Shown: positions 17,421 through 26,775, counted from the first letter of the stretch. The stretch is DNA of 64,000 nt from CAVPGP01 sp963704025 (GCA_963704025.1 CAVPGP010000002.1:868001-932000), one strand, 5' to 3'. Notes: a model not told the origin generated them from the letters alone. Numbers and translations are program-made.

Positions 17421-18819
17421 TTGACGCTCAATCATCCGAAAGCGCGCGCGAAGCAGACGCCCGACGGAACGTTGTCGGTGCCGCCGCTCTTCACGCGCGA
17501 GACCATGAGCATTCCGCGCCGCGACCTTCCGCCGGGCGAGCTTCCGCCGGACGTCGCCTATCAGATCATCCACGACGAGCTGATGCTGGACGGCAACGCG
17601 CGCCTGAACGTGGCGACGTTCGTCACCACCTGGATGGAGCCACAGGCGGAGCGCCTCATGTCCGAGTGCTTCGACAAGAACATGATCGACAAGGACGAGT
17701 ACCCGCAGACGGCCGAGTTCGAGATGCGCTGCGTCGAGATCCTGAGCCGCCTCTGGCATGCGCCCGGTGCCGAAAGCGCGACGGGCTGCTCGACGACGGG
17801 ATCGAGCGAGGCGGCGATGCTGGGAGGGCTCGCGCTCAAGCGCCGCTGGCAGCAGGCGCGCCGGGCAGAGGGCAAGCCCGCCGACAAGCCGAACCTGGTC
17901 ATGGGCATCAACGTCCAGGTCTGCTGGGAGAAGTTCGCGAACTACTGGGACGGTCGAGATGCGCCTCGTGCCGATGGAAGGCGAGCGCTACCACCTGTCT
18001 GCGGAAGAGGCGGTCGCGCTCTGCGACGAGAACACGATCGGGGTCGTGGCGATCCTCGGGTCGACGTTCGACGGCTCCTACGAGCCGGTCAAGGAGATCT
18101 GCGACGCGCTCGACGCCTTCCAGGGCGAGACGGGAATCGACGTCCCGGTCCACGTCGACGGTGCGTCGGGGGCCTTCGTCGCGCCCTTCGTCGATCCCGA
18201 GCTCGAATGGGACTTCCGGCTCCCTCGGGTTGCCTCGATCAACGCGTCGGGCCACAAGTACGGGCTCGTCTATCCCGGGGTGGGCTGGATCGTCTGGCGC
18301 GATGCCGACGCGCTGCCCGAGGATCTGATCTTCTGGGTCAACTACCTGGGCGACAACATGCCGACCTTCGCCCTCAACTTCTCGCGGCCGGGTGCCCAGG
18401 TCGTCGCCCAGTACTACAACTTCCTCCGCCTCGGCTTCGAGGGCTACGCGAGGGTGCACGGCTACGCGCGCGAGGTCGCCACGCGCCTGTCCGCGCAGAT
18501 CGCCGAGCTGAGCCCCTTCGAGCTGATCACGAAAGGCGACGAGCTCCCGGTCTTCGCGTTCAGGCTGGCCGACGACGTCGAGAACTTCACGGTCTTCGAC
18601 GTCTCGACCGCACTCCGCGAGCACGGCTGGCAGGTGCCCGCGTACACGTTCCCGAAGAACCGCGAGGACCTCGCGGCCCTTCGGGTCGTGGTCAGGCGCG
18701 GCTTCACCCACGATCTGGCGGACATGCTCGTGAACGACGTGAAGCGACAGCTGCCGCGCCTGCAGAAGCAGCCGGCACCGATCCATGACAGCTCGACCGC
18801 CTCGAGCTTCCATCACTAG
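17421..18819 (+). CDS. gad: Glutamate decarboxylase, interrupted by one frameshift
   Basis: The two frames join into a normal-length PLP glutamate decarboxylase of about 465 residues: glutamate to GABA plus CO2, consuming a proton and thus raising cytoplasmic pH. The first part holds ELPPDVAYQIIHDELMLDGN and ATGCSTTGSSEA, the second VPVHVDGASGAF and the PLP lysine in SINASGHKYG. The break is at 17952-17953, where one extra G separates NYWD from VEMRLVPM; removing it restores the conserved sequence. A sequencing error is likely. The start is taken as TTG at 17421 because the N-terminus matches relatives from there; ATG 17505 is an alternative. No GadC antiporter is adjacent. Confidence 0.88.
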
Positions 18820-18834
18820 CGAAGGAGTCCAACA

Positions 18835-19668
18835 GTGTGTCGGTGGCTTGCGTATTCAGGCTCCCCGGTGCTGATCGAGGAGCTGCTCTACAAGCCGAAG
18901 CATTCGCTCATCGATCAGAGTCTCCACTCGCAGCTCGGCGCGGAGACGACGAACGGCGACGGGTTCGGCATCGGCTGGTACGGGGCCGGCGAGGCGCCGG
19001 GTGTCTTCCACAGCGTCGAGCCCGCCTGGAACGACCGGAACCTGCGTGACATCGCAGCCGCAATCGAGGCGCCGATCGTGTTCGCGCACATCCGTGCCTC
19101 CTCGGGGGCGCCCGTCCAGCAGACGAACTGCCATCCATTCCGCCACGGCCGCTGGCTCTGGATGCACAACGGGCTCATCAGGGAGTTCCACCAGGTCAAG
19201 CGCGATCTCGTGCTCGCGGTCGACCCGGCGCTCTACCCGCTGATCGAGGGCTCGACGGACTCGGAGGTGTTCTTCTTCCTGGCGCTCACGCTCGGGCTCG
19301 AGGACGACCCTCCGCGCGCCGTCGAGCGTGCGGTCGGCCTCATCGAGGAGACGGGGCGGCGACACGGCGTCGAGCATCCGATCCAGATGACGGTGGCGAC
19401 GACCGACGGCTCCCAGGTGTGGGGGTTCCGGTACTCGAGCGAGGGAAAGTCGCGCTCCCTCTTCTACTCGACGGACGTGAGCACCCTCCGCGCGCAGTAT
19501 CCGGACAACCCGCTGCTCCACGGGCTCTCGGACGAGACGAGGCTCGTCGTCTCGGAGCCGCTGGGCGACCTTGCGGGCGCCTGGAACGAGGTTCCCGAGT
19601 CGAGCTGCGAAATCATTCGCGAGGGACAGGACGCGTTGCTCCCGTTCGTGCCCCAACCTCCGTCATAG
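18835..19668 (+). CDS. Class II glutamine amidotransferase (YafJ/EgtC-like)
   Basis: A 277-residue Ntn-type amidotransferase. GTG 18835 is followed by TGT, so Cys2 becomes the N-terminal nucleophile after Met removal (MCRWLAYSG). NGDGFGIGWYG and HIRASSGAPVQQTNCHPF are the glutamine-binding and oxyanion loops, and MHNGLIREF completes the site. GAAGGAG is the ribosome binding site, 15 bases after the decarboxylase stop. The pair could link glutamine hydrolysis to glutamate and GABA metabolism; that is inferred. The real acceptor of the ammonia is unknown. Confidence 0.88.
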   Translation: MCRWLAYSGSPVLIEELLYKPKHSLIDQSLHSQLGAETTNGDGFGIGWYGAGEAPGVFHSVEPAWNDRNLRDIAAAIEAPIVFAHIRASSGAPVQQTNCHPFRHGRWLWMHNGLIREFHQVKRDLVLAVDPALYPLIEGSTDSEVFFFLALTLGLEDDPPRAVERAVGLIEETGRRHGVEHPIQMTVATTDGSQVWGFRYSSEGKSRSLFYSTDVSTLRAQYPDNPLLHGLSDETRLVVSEPLGDLAGAWNEVPESSCEIIREGQDALLPFVPQPPS

Positions 19669-19798
19669 CGGGTGACCGTCCCCTCGTGATCGGAGCGTAA
19701 CGGCGTATCCCGAGACGCCTACGGGCTGGACGCCCGTTGCGCGAAGGTCGGCCGGCCCGTTCACCACGTCGACACGTTCCGCGCCATGGAGACGGGGC

Positions 19799-20155
19799 TT
19801 CGCCGACGTCTCCTACGACCGGCTGGCGCCGGACGCGGTCGGTTCCGCCTGCTTTCTCGTGTCCGGCTACCTCGCCTACATCGAGGTCTGCGGCCGTCTC
19901 GCGTGCTGCCAGCCGCGGAAGCTCGAGTGGCAGATCGCGGCGGTAAACCTCCTCGGGTGCATCGCGTTCGGCATCTCCGCAATCGCCTCGTTCGTCGTCC
20001 CCTCCACCGGGAGCATCGTGGATCTCGCTGCAGCGAACCTGACCACGGCGTTCGGCGGTCTCTGCTTCCTGATCGGGGCTGTGCTCCTGCTTCCTGAGGC
20101 CGCCGCGGGCGACGCGGGGCGCAATCGAATCCGAAGCGGAGCAGCTACCGGCTGA
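19799..20155 (+). pseudogene. YrhK-domain-like membrane protein, 5' end lost
   Basis: The frame ending at 20155 encodes four membrane helices with YLAYIEVCG, WQIAAVNLLGCIAFGISAIA and ANLTTAFGGLCFLIGAVLLLPEA. This resembles the YrhK-like C-terminal domain of small actinobacterial membrane proteins. Conserved-looking sequence begins at 19799 (FADVSYDRLAPDAVG) but no start codon or upstream domain exists in that frame, so the gene has lost its 5' part or has a frameshift. A GTG at 19859 could start a 98-residue product. Confidence 0.5.
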
Positions 20156-20157
20156 CC

Positions 20158-20531
20158 TCAGCGGAGGTCCGGCGCGTGGTGGACATTCCTGAGCCCGTCG
20201 AGGATCAGGTCGAGCCCGAATTCGAAAGCGCTCACCTCGTGGTGGGCACCCTCGGCGAGGTGCTGGTCGCGGTGCTCCGCGACGTACGGATAGCCTCCGA
20301 AGGCGGCTCGGTCTCGCCGAGGACGAGGTCGAGCATGGCGTCGAGGACGTCGTCCTTGTTGGCGACGTGCCGGTAGAGCGACATCGCCTCGAACCCGAGC
20401 TCCTCGCCGAGCCTGCGCATCGTCACGGACTCCACCCCTTCCTCGTCGGCGACGCTCAGGCCCACACGCACGATTCGGTCCCGGCTAAGGGGTGCCCTGC
20501 GCGCGGCGTTCGAGTCGGCTTGCGTCTGCAT
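20158..20531 (-). pseudogene. TetR-family repressor with internal deletion
   Basis: The first ~70 residues form a complete TetR helix-turn-helix (SRDRIVRVGLSVADEEGVES, then MRRLGEELGFEAMSLYRHV). After VLGETEPPSE the sequence jumps, in another frame, to YPYVAEHRDQHLAEG and AFEFGLDLILDGLRN, the normal end of the TetR C-terminal domain. Roughly 90 residues of the ligand-binding core are missing. The DNA-binding part may still be made, but dimerisation and ligand response should be lost. It is divergent from the MDR gene at 20609 with operator-like repeats between. Confidence 0.75.
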
Positions 20532-20543
20532 CGCTTGACGAGT

Positions 20544-20587
20544 TTACGCTGTACGCATATCTTACGCCGTAAGCTTACGCTGTACGC
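20544..20587. promoter_or_regulatory. Operator-like repeats between TetR and MDR genes
   Basis: An exact 13-bp palindrome, CTTACG-C-CGTAAG, at 20561-20573 is flanked by two direct copies of TTACGCTGTACGC at 20544-20556 and 20575-20587. The block fills the intergenic space between the divergent TetR and oxidoreductase genes, the usual place for a TetR operator. The region is also AT-richer than its surroundings, as expected for promoters. Confidence 0.7.
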
Positions 20588-20608
20588 GAGGCAGGAGGAG
20601 GAGGAGAC

Positions 20609-21577
20609 GTGAAAGCGATCGTCAACACCGAATACGGCTCACCGGACGACCTGAAGCTCGAGGAGATCGAGAGGCCCACCCTCGAGCCCGACCGCGTGCT
20701 CGTCCGCGTTCGCGCGGCGTCCGTCAACGCCGGCGACTGGCGGATCATGCGCGGCCAACCGGTTCTCTTCCGCCCCATGATGGGGGGCTTGCGGCGGCCG
20801 CACACCGGCGTCCGAGGCGGCGACGTCGCGGGAACGGTCGAGGCGGTGGGCGAGGACGTGACCGAGCTCCAGCCCGGCGACGAGGTCTTCGGCGCGGCCC
20901 GCGGCACCTTCGCCGAGTACGCATCGGCAGCCGCACAGGGCCTCGCGCCGAAGCCTGCGACGCTCACCTTCGAGGAAGCCGCTGCGATCCCGGTGGCCGG
21001 AGTCACCGCCCTGCAGGCGCTCCGCGACCGCGGCCGGATCCAGGCGGGGCAGAGCGTGCTGGTCAACGGGGCCGCCGGTGGCGTGGGCACCTTCTCGGTG
21101 CAGATCGCCAAGGCGTTCGGCGCGGACGTCACGGGTGTCTGCAGCACTCAGAACGTCGAGCTGGTCGGATCGATCGGCGCCGACGACGTCGTCGACTACA
21201 CCGTCGAGGACTTCAGCCGGAACGGGAAGCGTTACGACCTGATCGTCGACAACGTCGGCAACCGCTCGGTGCGGACGCTGAGACGCGCACTGACGCCGAA
21301 GGGGACGCTCGTCGTCGTCGGCGGACAGGGCGGCCGACTGCTGGGGCCGGTCGGTCATCTGGCCGCCGCCTTCGTCGTGAATCGGTTCGTCAGTCAGCAG
21401 CTTGCGCCGTTCATCGCGGACATCAACAGGGAGGACCTGCTCGTCCTGAAGGAGCTCGTCGAAGCCGGCAAGATCAGGCCGGTCATCGACCGCACCTACC
21501 CGCTCCGCGAGGCACCCGAGGCGATCCGCTACGTCGAGACGGGTCACGCACGGGCGAAAGTCGTCATCACGCCTTAG
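20609..21577 (+). CDS. MDR-family NAD(P)-dependent oxidoreductase
   Basis: A 322-residue zinc-free medium-chain reductase. VRAASVNAGDWRIMRG marks the catalytic domain, VNGAAGGVGTFSVQIA the cofactor loop, and IRYVETGHARAKVVIT the conserved tail. GAGGAGGAGG precedes the ATG. It is divergent from a TetR-type repressor gene, the common arrangement for inducible quinone or enone reductases. With the repressor broken, its expression may be altered. Its last bases overlap the convergent GFA gene by 11. Confidence 0.88.
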   Translation: MKAIVNTEYGSPDDLKLEEIERPTLEPDRVLVRVRAASVNAGDWRIMRGQPVLFRPMMGGLRRPHTGVRGGDVAGTVEAVGEDVTELQPGDEVFGAARGTFAEYASAAAQGLAPKPATLTFEEAAAIPVAGVTALQALRDRGRIQAGQSVLVNGAAGGVGTFSVQIAKAFGADVTGVCSTQNVELVGSIGADDVVDYTVEDFSRNGKRYDLIVDNVGNRSVRTLRRALTPKGTLVVVGGQGGRLLGPVGHLAAAFVVNRFVSQQLAPFIADINREDLLVLKELVEAGKIRPVIDRTYPLREAPEAIRYVETGHARAKVVITP

Positions 21578-22037
21578 ATCGGATTGCGTCGAGCCGCTCG
21601 AGACTGGCCGCCGGCCAGAGGGCCTTCCTGTCGTAGTAGACCTCGAACGCCGGCGTCGAGTCCGGGAGCGTGATCCAGCCCAGCTTCGACCTGGTGAAGA
21701 TGTGGACGTCGGGCGTGACATCCGACGGCTGATCGAGCGTCCCGCCGCGAACGAACCGCACCTCGGGCCGGCCGTACTCGCTGAACACCGCCACCTGGCA
21801 GGTCGGACAGCGGAAGATCCGCTGCTTGCTGCCGTCCTCGCGGGGCACGTCGACCGGCACCGGCACACCGGCGAGCAGCTCCATGCGGTCCGCCTCGATC
21901 AACAGGTTGATCACAAAGGCGCTTCCGGTCTGCCGCTGGCAGTTCAGGCAATGACAGCAATGGACGAAGAGCGGATCGGACGTCAGCCGGTAGCGAACCG
22001 CTCCACAGGAGCAACCACCCTCATGTGCGACGCTCAT
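21567..22037 (-). CDS. GFA/CENP-V domain zinc protein
   Basis: A 156-residue protein of the glutathione-dependent formaldehyde-activating enzyme family. It has the zinc-binding cysteines in GGCSCGAVRYRL, HCCHCLNCQRQTGSAFV and FRCPTCQVAVFSEYG. Many family members act without glutathione and their substrates are unknown. The ATG at 22037 directly precedes the conserved region; upstream codons in the same frame are not conserved. It converges with the MDR gene. Confidence 0.88.
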   Translation of the reverse strand: MSVAHEGGCSCGAVRYRLTSDPLFVHCCHCLNCQRQTGSAFVINLLIEADRMELLAGVPVPVDVPREDGSKQRIFRCPTCQVAVFSEYGRPEVRFVRGGTLDQPSDVTPDVHIFTRSKLGWITLPDSTPAFEVYYDRKALWPAASLERLDAIRSKA

Positions 22038-22235
22038 GATCTCCTCCTCGAGGGACAAACGCGATGACGTCTGGACAGTACCCGGCTCCTTGACCGAAGC
22101 CGACGTCGGTTTAGACTCGTTGTGCTCCTGCCTGCGTTGCGTTCTGCGGCAGAAAGGAGGTTGCCCTCCCGACGAGACGACGACCGTCGTAACGGGTGCC
22201 GTCTGCGGCAACCGATCTGCCGCGAAGGAGGAATC

Positions 22236-22409
22236 GTGAGCGAACGTCAAGAGCCGGAAGAGTCAGAGGAGACCCTCGCACAGGCCATCCGACGCCTGAA
22301 GAAGGCCGACCTGCCCGAACGGATCGAGGGGAAACTCGAAACGGCCAAGATCCCATTCGAGGAGTTCGACAATGATTCGCGCGGAACCTCAGCCGAGAAG
22401 AGCGGCTGA
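22236..22409 (+). CDS. Small charged hypothetical protein
   Basis: A 57-residue, strongly acidic and basic protein (EEPE-rich start, then AQAIRRLKKADLPERIEGKL) predicted to be helical. GTG 22236 follows a strong GAAGGAGGA ribosome binding site. Its stop lies three bases before the start of the next unknown gene, so the two are likely one operon. No family recognised. Confidence 0.5.
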   Translation: MSERQEPEESEETLAQAIRRLKKADLPERIEGKLETAKIPFEEFDNDSRGTSAEKSG

Positions 22410-22412
22410 ACC

Positions 22413-22856
22413 ATGGCCTTCGTCAACGTCTCGGCCGTCCGCACCGCCGATCCGGGCAACGTCTGGGTCGCAAAGAACTCGTTCATGTCGAGCGACCCTT
22501 TTGCGATCGTACTCGACGTTCAGGTCGACAGCTCCGTTCTCGGTGCTGGGCTGCTCTTCGACGCCGTCTGGCAGATCGTGAACCCGCGTCAGGATCCGAA
22601 TAACCACGCGTGGTGGATCTTGGCCGGCAACGAAATACTAAGCATGCCCACCGTGGACACCGACTGGAACGGCGTGGCCTTCCAGTGGACGAACTTCGCG
22701 ATCTGGCATTGGTGGACGCGCTACTCGGATGCCGTCAGCCAGGTACGCGGTCCCGACAAGCTCGCGGGCGTCTTCTACGTCCAGGGCACGATCAACGTCC
22801 AGGGATCGAGCCTGTTCGGACGCTCCAATCAGTTCTGGTTCAAGGTCAGACCCTGA
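22413..22856 (+). CDS. Hypothetical protein, aromatic-rich
   Basis: A 147-residue soluble protein without signal peptide or membrane helix. It is rich in Trp, Phe and Asn (NNHAWWILAG, WTNFAIWHWWTRY) and looks all-beta, resembling a small carbohydrate- or ligand-binding sandwich. I do not recognise the family. It begins three bases after the preceding small gene and is followed by a strong hairpin. Confidence 0.55.
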   Translation: MAFVNVSAVRTADPGNVWVAKNSFMSSDPFAIVLDVQVDSSVLGAGLLFDAVWQIVNPRQDPNNHAWWILAGNEILSMPTVDTDWNGVAFQWTNFAIWHWWTRYSDAVSQVRGPDKLAGVFYVQGTINVQGSSLFGRSNQFWFKVRP

Positions 22857-22904
22857 GCGCCGCCCCGCGGCGACGAGCGACCGAGCGCGTCCGGAGGGCA
22901 GATC

Positions 22905-22936
22905 GAAAGCGGGGGAACCTCCGGTTCCCCGCTTTC
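22905..22936. terminator. Bidirectional hairpin
   Basis: GAAAGCGGGGGAACC pairs with GGTTCCCCGCTTTC with one bulged G and a TCC loop. It lies between the convergent hypothetical gene and the cupin gene and is a good intrinsic terminator for both. Confidence 0.75.
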
Positions 22937-22942
22937 ACCGCC

Positions 22943-23356
22943 TCAGCCGCCGATAGCCGGCGCCGCCTGGTACTCCTCGTCGGTGACGTGGTCGCCCCAC
23001 GTCGCGCTCTTCCCCTCGTCGTCGACCTCGAGCATCGCGATGTGCGTCATGAACCGCGTGGGTGCGGCGCCGTGCCAGTGCTCCTCGCCCGGCTCGAAGA
23101 ACACACGGTCGCCGGGCCGGATGACCTCGACGGGACCGCCGCGCCGCTGCGCGACGCCAACGCCCTCGAGGACGTAGATCGTCTGACCGTTCGGGTGCGT
23201 GTGCCAGGCGGTGCGTGCGCCGGGCGTGAAGTGGACGCTGCTCGCGCTCACGCCCGAGGAGCCCGACGGCACCGCGACCGTGTCCACGTAGACCGCGCCG
23301 GTGAACCAGTCTTCAGGCCCCGCTGCGGTGTCGAGGCTGTTTCTCGTGATCTGCAT
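22943..23356 (-). CDS. Cupin of the mandelonitrile-lyase-like type
   Basis: A 137-residue cupin with FTPGARTAWHTHPNGQTIYV, giving His-His-Gln metal ligands, and GDRVFFEPGEEHWHGAAPTR as motif 2. This is the pattern of Mn-dependent bacterial hydroxynitrile-lyase-like cupins, many of which act on other carbonyl compounds. Its first 44 bases lie inside the end of the HTH regulator gene upstream on the same strand, so it is probably coupled to it. Confidence 0.85.
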   Translation of the reverse strand: MQITRNSLDTAAGPEDWFTGAVYVDTVAVPSGSSGVSASSVHFTPGARTAWHTHPNGQTIYVLEGVGVAQRRGGPVEVIRPGDRVFFEPGEEHWHGAAPTRFMTHIAMLEVDDEGKSATWGDHVTDEEYQAAPAIGG

Positions 23357-24215
23357 GAGTGGTCTCCTCGTCCGGTGTCGCCGTCCAGCTGGCGAGCAGG
23401 TTGAGCGCCTGCTCCGACTTCGAGCCGGGCTCGGCGTTATAGACGAACATCGTCAGGCCGGGATCGGCGACGACTTCCATTGCCTCGAAGCTAAGGGTCA
23501 GCTCGCCGACGAGCGGATGATGGAAGCGCTTGACACCGGTGTCGTGTCTGCGGACGTTGTGGGCGGCCCAGAGGGTGCGAAAGAGCTCGCTGCGGGTCGA
23601 CAGCTCGCCGATGAGGTCTGAGAGCTCGCGGTCGTACGGATCACGACCGGCTTCTGCGCGCAGGATGGCGACGACGTCCTGCGCGACGCGGTCCCAGTCG
23701 GTGTAGAAGGTCGTGGCGCGATCGTCGAGGAACACGAACCGAGCGGTATTCGGCGGCTGCGCAGGGCTGTCGAAGTGTCCTGAGTAGAGGGCGCGGCCGA
23801 GTCGGTTGGCGCCGAGGATTTCGAGCCGGCCGTTGCGCACGAACGCCGGGACGCCCGCCATCGCGTCGAGCATGTGCTGCACCGACGGCCGGATCCGCTG
23901 CTGCACACGCCGGCGTCTGGGTACCGTCGACATCTGTGTTGCGCGCGCCAGGTCGAACAGGTGCGCGCGCTCGGCGTCGTCGAGCTGAAGCGCACGCGCC
24001 AGCGCCTCCAGAACGCTTTCCGACACGCCGCCTGCGTTGCCGCGCTCGAGGCGCGTGTAGTAGTCGACGCTGACCCCGGCCAGGAGCGCGACCTCCTCGC
24101 GGCGGAGCCCTGGAACGCGTCGCGTACCGCCGAACGTGGGCAGACCCGCCTGCTCCGGCGCGAGCTTCGCGCGTCTCGAGGTCAGGAACTCGCGCATCTC
24201 CTTCCTGGCATCCAC
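23313..24215 (-). CDS. XRE-type regulator with MmyB-like ligand domain
   Basis: A 300-residue regulator. The N-terminal helix-turn-helix is seen in VPGLRREEVALLAGVSVDYY with TRLERGN, followed by the MmyB-like PAS-type domain (FVRNGRLEILGANRLGRALY, LSDLIGELSTRSELFRTLWA). This class often controls divergent oxidoreductases, consistent with an AKR gene on the other side. GTG 24215 was chosen because VDARKEMREFL is the usual start. It overlaps and is likely cotranscribed with the cupin gene. Confidence 0.88.
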   Translation of the reverse strand: MDARKEMREFLTSRRAKLAPEQAGLPTFGGTRRVPGLRREEVALLAGVSVDYYTRLERGNAGGVSESVLEALARALQLDDAERAHLFDLARATQMSTVPRRRRVQQRIRPSVQHMLDAMAGVPAFVRNGRLEILGANRLGRALYSGHFDSPAQPPNTARFVFLDDRATTFYTDWDRVAQDVVAILRAEAGRDPYDRELSDLIGELSTRSELFRTLWAAHNVRRHDTGVKRFHHPLVGELTLSFEAMEVVADPGLTMFVYNAEPGSKSEQALNLLASWTATPDEETTHADHEKQPRHRSGA

Positions 24216-24346
24216 GACACGAGCGTAGCCCCGCACCGCGCACGGTGAGGGGGCCTCCGGGTACCTGGATCAACAGGGCCGGTCACGCGGCACCGGCGCG
24301 TGCTTGAGTGCTCGCGACGGAATCGCCGAAGAACGCAGGAGGGACG

Positions 24347-25333
24347 ATGCAGAAGCGCACGCTTGGAGACAGTCAGCTGGAAGTCTCGGCCGTCGGGCTC
24401 GGCTGCATGGGAATGAGCCAGAGCTACCCGCCGTTCCCCGACAGACAGGAGATGATCGCCCTGATCCGGGCGGCAGTCGGACGCGGTGTGACCTTCTTCG
24501 ACACCGCACAGGTGTACGGGCCGTTCACGAACGAGGAGCTGGTCGGCGAGGCGCTCGAGCCGGTCCGCGATCAGGTCGTGATCGCCACGAAGTTCGGATT
24601 CGACCTGGAGGAGGGGCACGGCGGCGGCCTCGACAGTCGCCCGGAGACGATCAGGCGCAGCGTCGATGCCTCGCTGAAGCGGCTCAGGACAGACACGATC
24701 GACCTGCTCTACCAGCACCGCGTCGACCCGAACGTCCCGATCGAGGACGTCGCAGGCACGGTGACGGAGCTGATCGACGGAGGCAAGGTCAGGCATTTCG
24801 GCCTTTCCGAGGCAGGCGCGCAGACCATCCGTCGCGCGCACGCAGTCCAGCCGGTCACCGCTCTCCAGAGCGAGTATTCGCTCTGGTGGCGGGAGCCGGA
24901 GGCGGAGATCCTGCCGACGCTCGAGGAGCTCGAGATCGGCTTCGTGCCCTTCAGCCCGCTCGGCAAGGGCTTCCTCACCGGGAAGATCGACGAGGCGACG
25001 ACCTTCGACAGCACGGACTTCCGCAACACGATTCCCCGCTTCGGCCCAGAGGCGCGCAAGGCGAACCGAGCCTTCGTCGAGCTCCTCGAGCAGGTCGCGG
25101 AGCGGAAGGACGTAACGCCCGCCCAGATCGCGCTCGCCTGGGTCCTCGCCCAGAGGCCGTGGATCGTTCCGATTCCCGGCACCACGAAGCTGCACCGCCT
25201 CGAGGAGAACATCGCTGCGGCCGACGTCGACCTCACCGACGACGACCTGCAGGAGATCGAGACGGCTGCAGCGCAGATCACGGCGGAAGGCGCGCGCTAC
25301 GCGGAGGCCCAGCAGCGGATGATCGATCGCTGA
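24347..25333 (+). CDS. Aldo/keto reductase
   Basis: A 328-residue NADPH-dependent AKR. The catalytic tetrad is visible: Asp and Tyr in FFDTAQVYG, Lys in ATKFGF and His in LLYQHRVD. The C-terminal IPIPGTTKLHRLEENI stretch is cofactor-binding. ATG 24347 follows GGAGGGA. It is divergent from the MmyB-type regulator and probably under its control; an SDR gene follows 120 bases downstream. Confidence 0.92.
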   Translation: MQKRTLGDSQLEVSAVGLGCMGMSQSYPPFPDRQEMIALIRAAVGRGVTFFDTAQVYGPFTNEELVGEALEPVRDQVVIATKFGFDLEEGHGGGLDSRPETIRRSVDASLKRLRTDTIDLLYQHRVDPNVPIEDVAGTVTELIDGGKVRHFGLSEAGAQTIRRAHAVQPVTALQSEYSLWWREPEAEILPTLEELEIGFVPFSPLGKGFLTGKIDEATTFDSTDFRNTIPRFGPEARKANRAFVELLEQVAERKDVTPAQIALAWVLAQRPWIVPIPGTTKLHRLEENIAAADVDLTDDDLQEIETAAAQITAEGARYAEAQQRMIDR

Positions 25334-25453
25334 TCGAGGTGCAGCCAACGTCACCGTCGCGCGACTACCTCACGGACGAGCACTACGCGGCAGCGTCCGC
25401 GGTCGAAGCGTGAGTCGAGCGCGACGCACAACCGCAGGAAGGGATTGAAGTAC

Positions 25454-26314
25454 ATGTCTGACAAGAAGATTTGGCTCATCACTGGCGCCGGCCGCGGCAT
25501 GGGCGTCGACATCGCGCAGGCGGCGCTCGCCGCCGGAAACGCGGTCGTCGCCACCGGCCGCAACACCGAAGGGGCCGAGGCCGTCGGCGAGGCGGACGAC
25601 CTGCTCGTCGTCGAACTCGACATCACGAGCCTCGCGTCGGCGGAGGCGGCGGTGCAGGCCGCCGTCGAGCGCTTCGGCCGCGTCGACGTGCTCGTCAACA
25701 ACGCCGGCAACTTCTATGCCGGCTTCTTCGAGGAGCTGACGCCGGAGCAGATCGAGCGGCAGCTGACGACGAACCTTGTCGGGCCGATGAACGTCACGCG
25801 CGCGGTCCTGCCCGTGATGCGCAAGCAGCGGTCGGGGAACATCGTCACGATCACGTCGACCGCCGGCATCGTGGGGCAGGAGTTCTGCTCGGCCTATGCC
25901 GCCTCGAAGTTCGGCCTCGAAGGATGGATGGAGTCGCTGCGGTTCGAGGTCGAGCCGTTCGGCATCCACACGACGATCGTCGAGCCGGGCTTCTTCCGCA
26001 CCGAGCTGCTCACGAAGGAATCCACCGCCTACGCCGACCTGTCGATCGACGACTACGCCGAGCGCACCGCCCAGACCCGGCCCGCCTGGGAAGCGATGAG
26101 CGGCAAGCAGACCAATGATCCCGCCAAGCTCGCGAAGGCCCTGGTCACCCTCGTCGACAAGGAGCAGCCGCCGCTGCGCTGGGTTGCAGGCGCCGACGCG
26201 GTCGCAACCGTCGAGCAGAAGGCCAATGAGCTGCTCGCGCAGGTCGGTGCCTACCGCGACCTGTCGTCGTCGCTTGCGGTCGACGAGCCCGAGCTCGCCG
26301 ATGCCGCGAAGTAG
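25454..26314 (+). CDS. Short-chain dehydrogenase/reductase
   Basis: A 286-residue classical SDR: cofactor loop ITGAGRGMG, NNAG motif, and the Ser-Tyr-Lys catalytic set in ITSTAG and YAASKFG. ATG 25454 follows AGGAAGGGA. The preceding AKR and this SDR likely act on similar carbonyl substrates. It is followed by a clear terminator. Confidence 0.92.
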   Translation: MSDKKIWLITGAGRGMGVDIAQAALAAGNAVVATGRNTEGAEAVGEADDLLVVELDITSLASAEAAVQAAVERFGRVDVLVNNAGNFYAGFFEELTPEQIERQLTTNLVGPMNVTRAVLPVMRKQRSGNIVTITSTAGIVGQEFCSAYAASKFGLEGWMESLRFEVEPFGIHTTIVEPGFFRTELLTKESTAYADLSIDDYAERTAQTRPAWEAMSGKQTNDPAKLAKALVTLVDKEQPPLRWVAGADAVATVEQKANELLAQVGAYRDLSSSLAVDEPELADAAK

Positions 26315-26353
26315 ATCGCAGTTCGCCGCGGAGGCTGACCACCCACGAAACGA

Positions 26354-26375
26354 AAACCCCGCGCAGGCGGGGTTT
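26354..26375 (+). terminator. Intrinsic terminator after SDR gene
   Basis: AAACCCCGC and GCGGGGTTT form a perfect 9-bp stem around a GCAG loop, 39 bases after the SDR stop. Confidence 0.8.
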
Positions 26376-26775
26376 CCATTCCTTCTCCATAGCGGGGCAG
26401 AATCTGAACAGACATCAACGACGGCGTACCGCTTCGTAGAGACGCTGCGCTTCAGCTAATCGTGGTTTGCGGTTCGACGGAGTCGGGCGGGCCGACTCGA
26501 CCGCGCAGGGAGCAGGGCCCCTGATCTCGACGCTATCCCACGATCCGCATCTCGTAGCGGCTGACCTTGCCGTCGCGAATCGCCAGCTCGATCGGCTAGT
26601 TCCGAGTCCGCTTGACTCGGCGGGATGAGATCGAACCGACCTTGGGATTACAAGTCCAGAACGACGCGCTGAAGCGCGCCGAGCAAAGGTGAAAAGTGCT
26701 GCAAATCGCACTGGTTCTGGTTGCAACCTAGTGAGGCCAATAGAGCTCTTCAGCGGCAAGCCTGTACGCGCACCT
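26376..26775. other. Gene-free stretch with degraded tRNA-like sequence
   Basis: About 400 bases without a convincing gene, left of the IS256 element. On the minus strand 26625-26670 reads GGACTTGTAATCC followed by GGTTCGATC, like the anticodon loop (TGT, Thr) and T-loop of a tRNA, but the stems do not pair well. It may be a decayed tRNA or an old attachment site. Several short dyads (for example at 26577-26625) are present. Confidence 0.3.
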
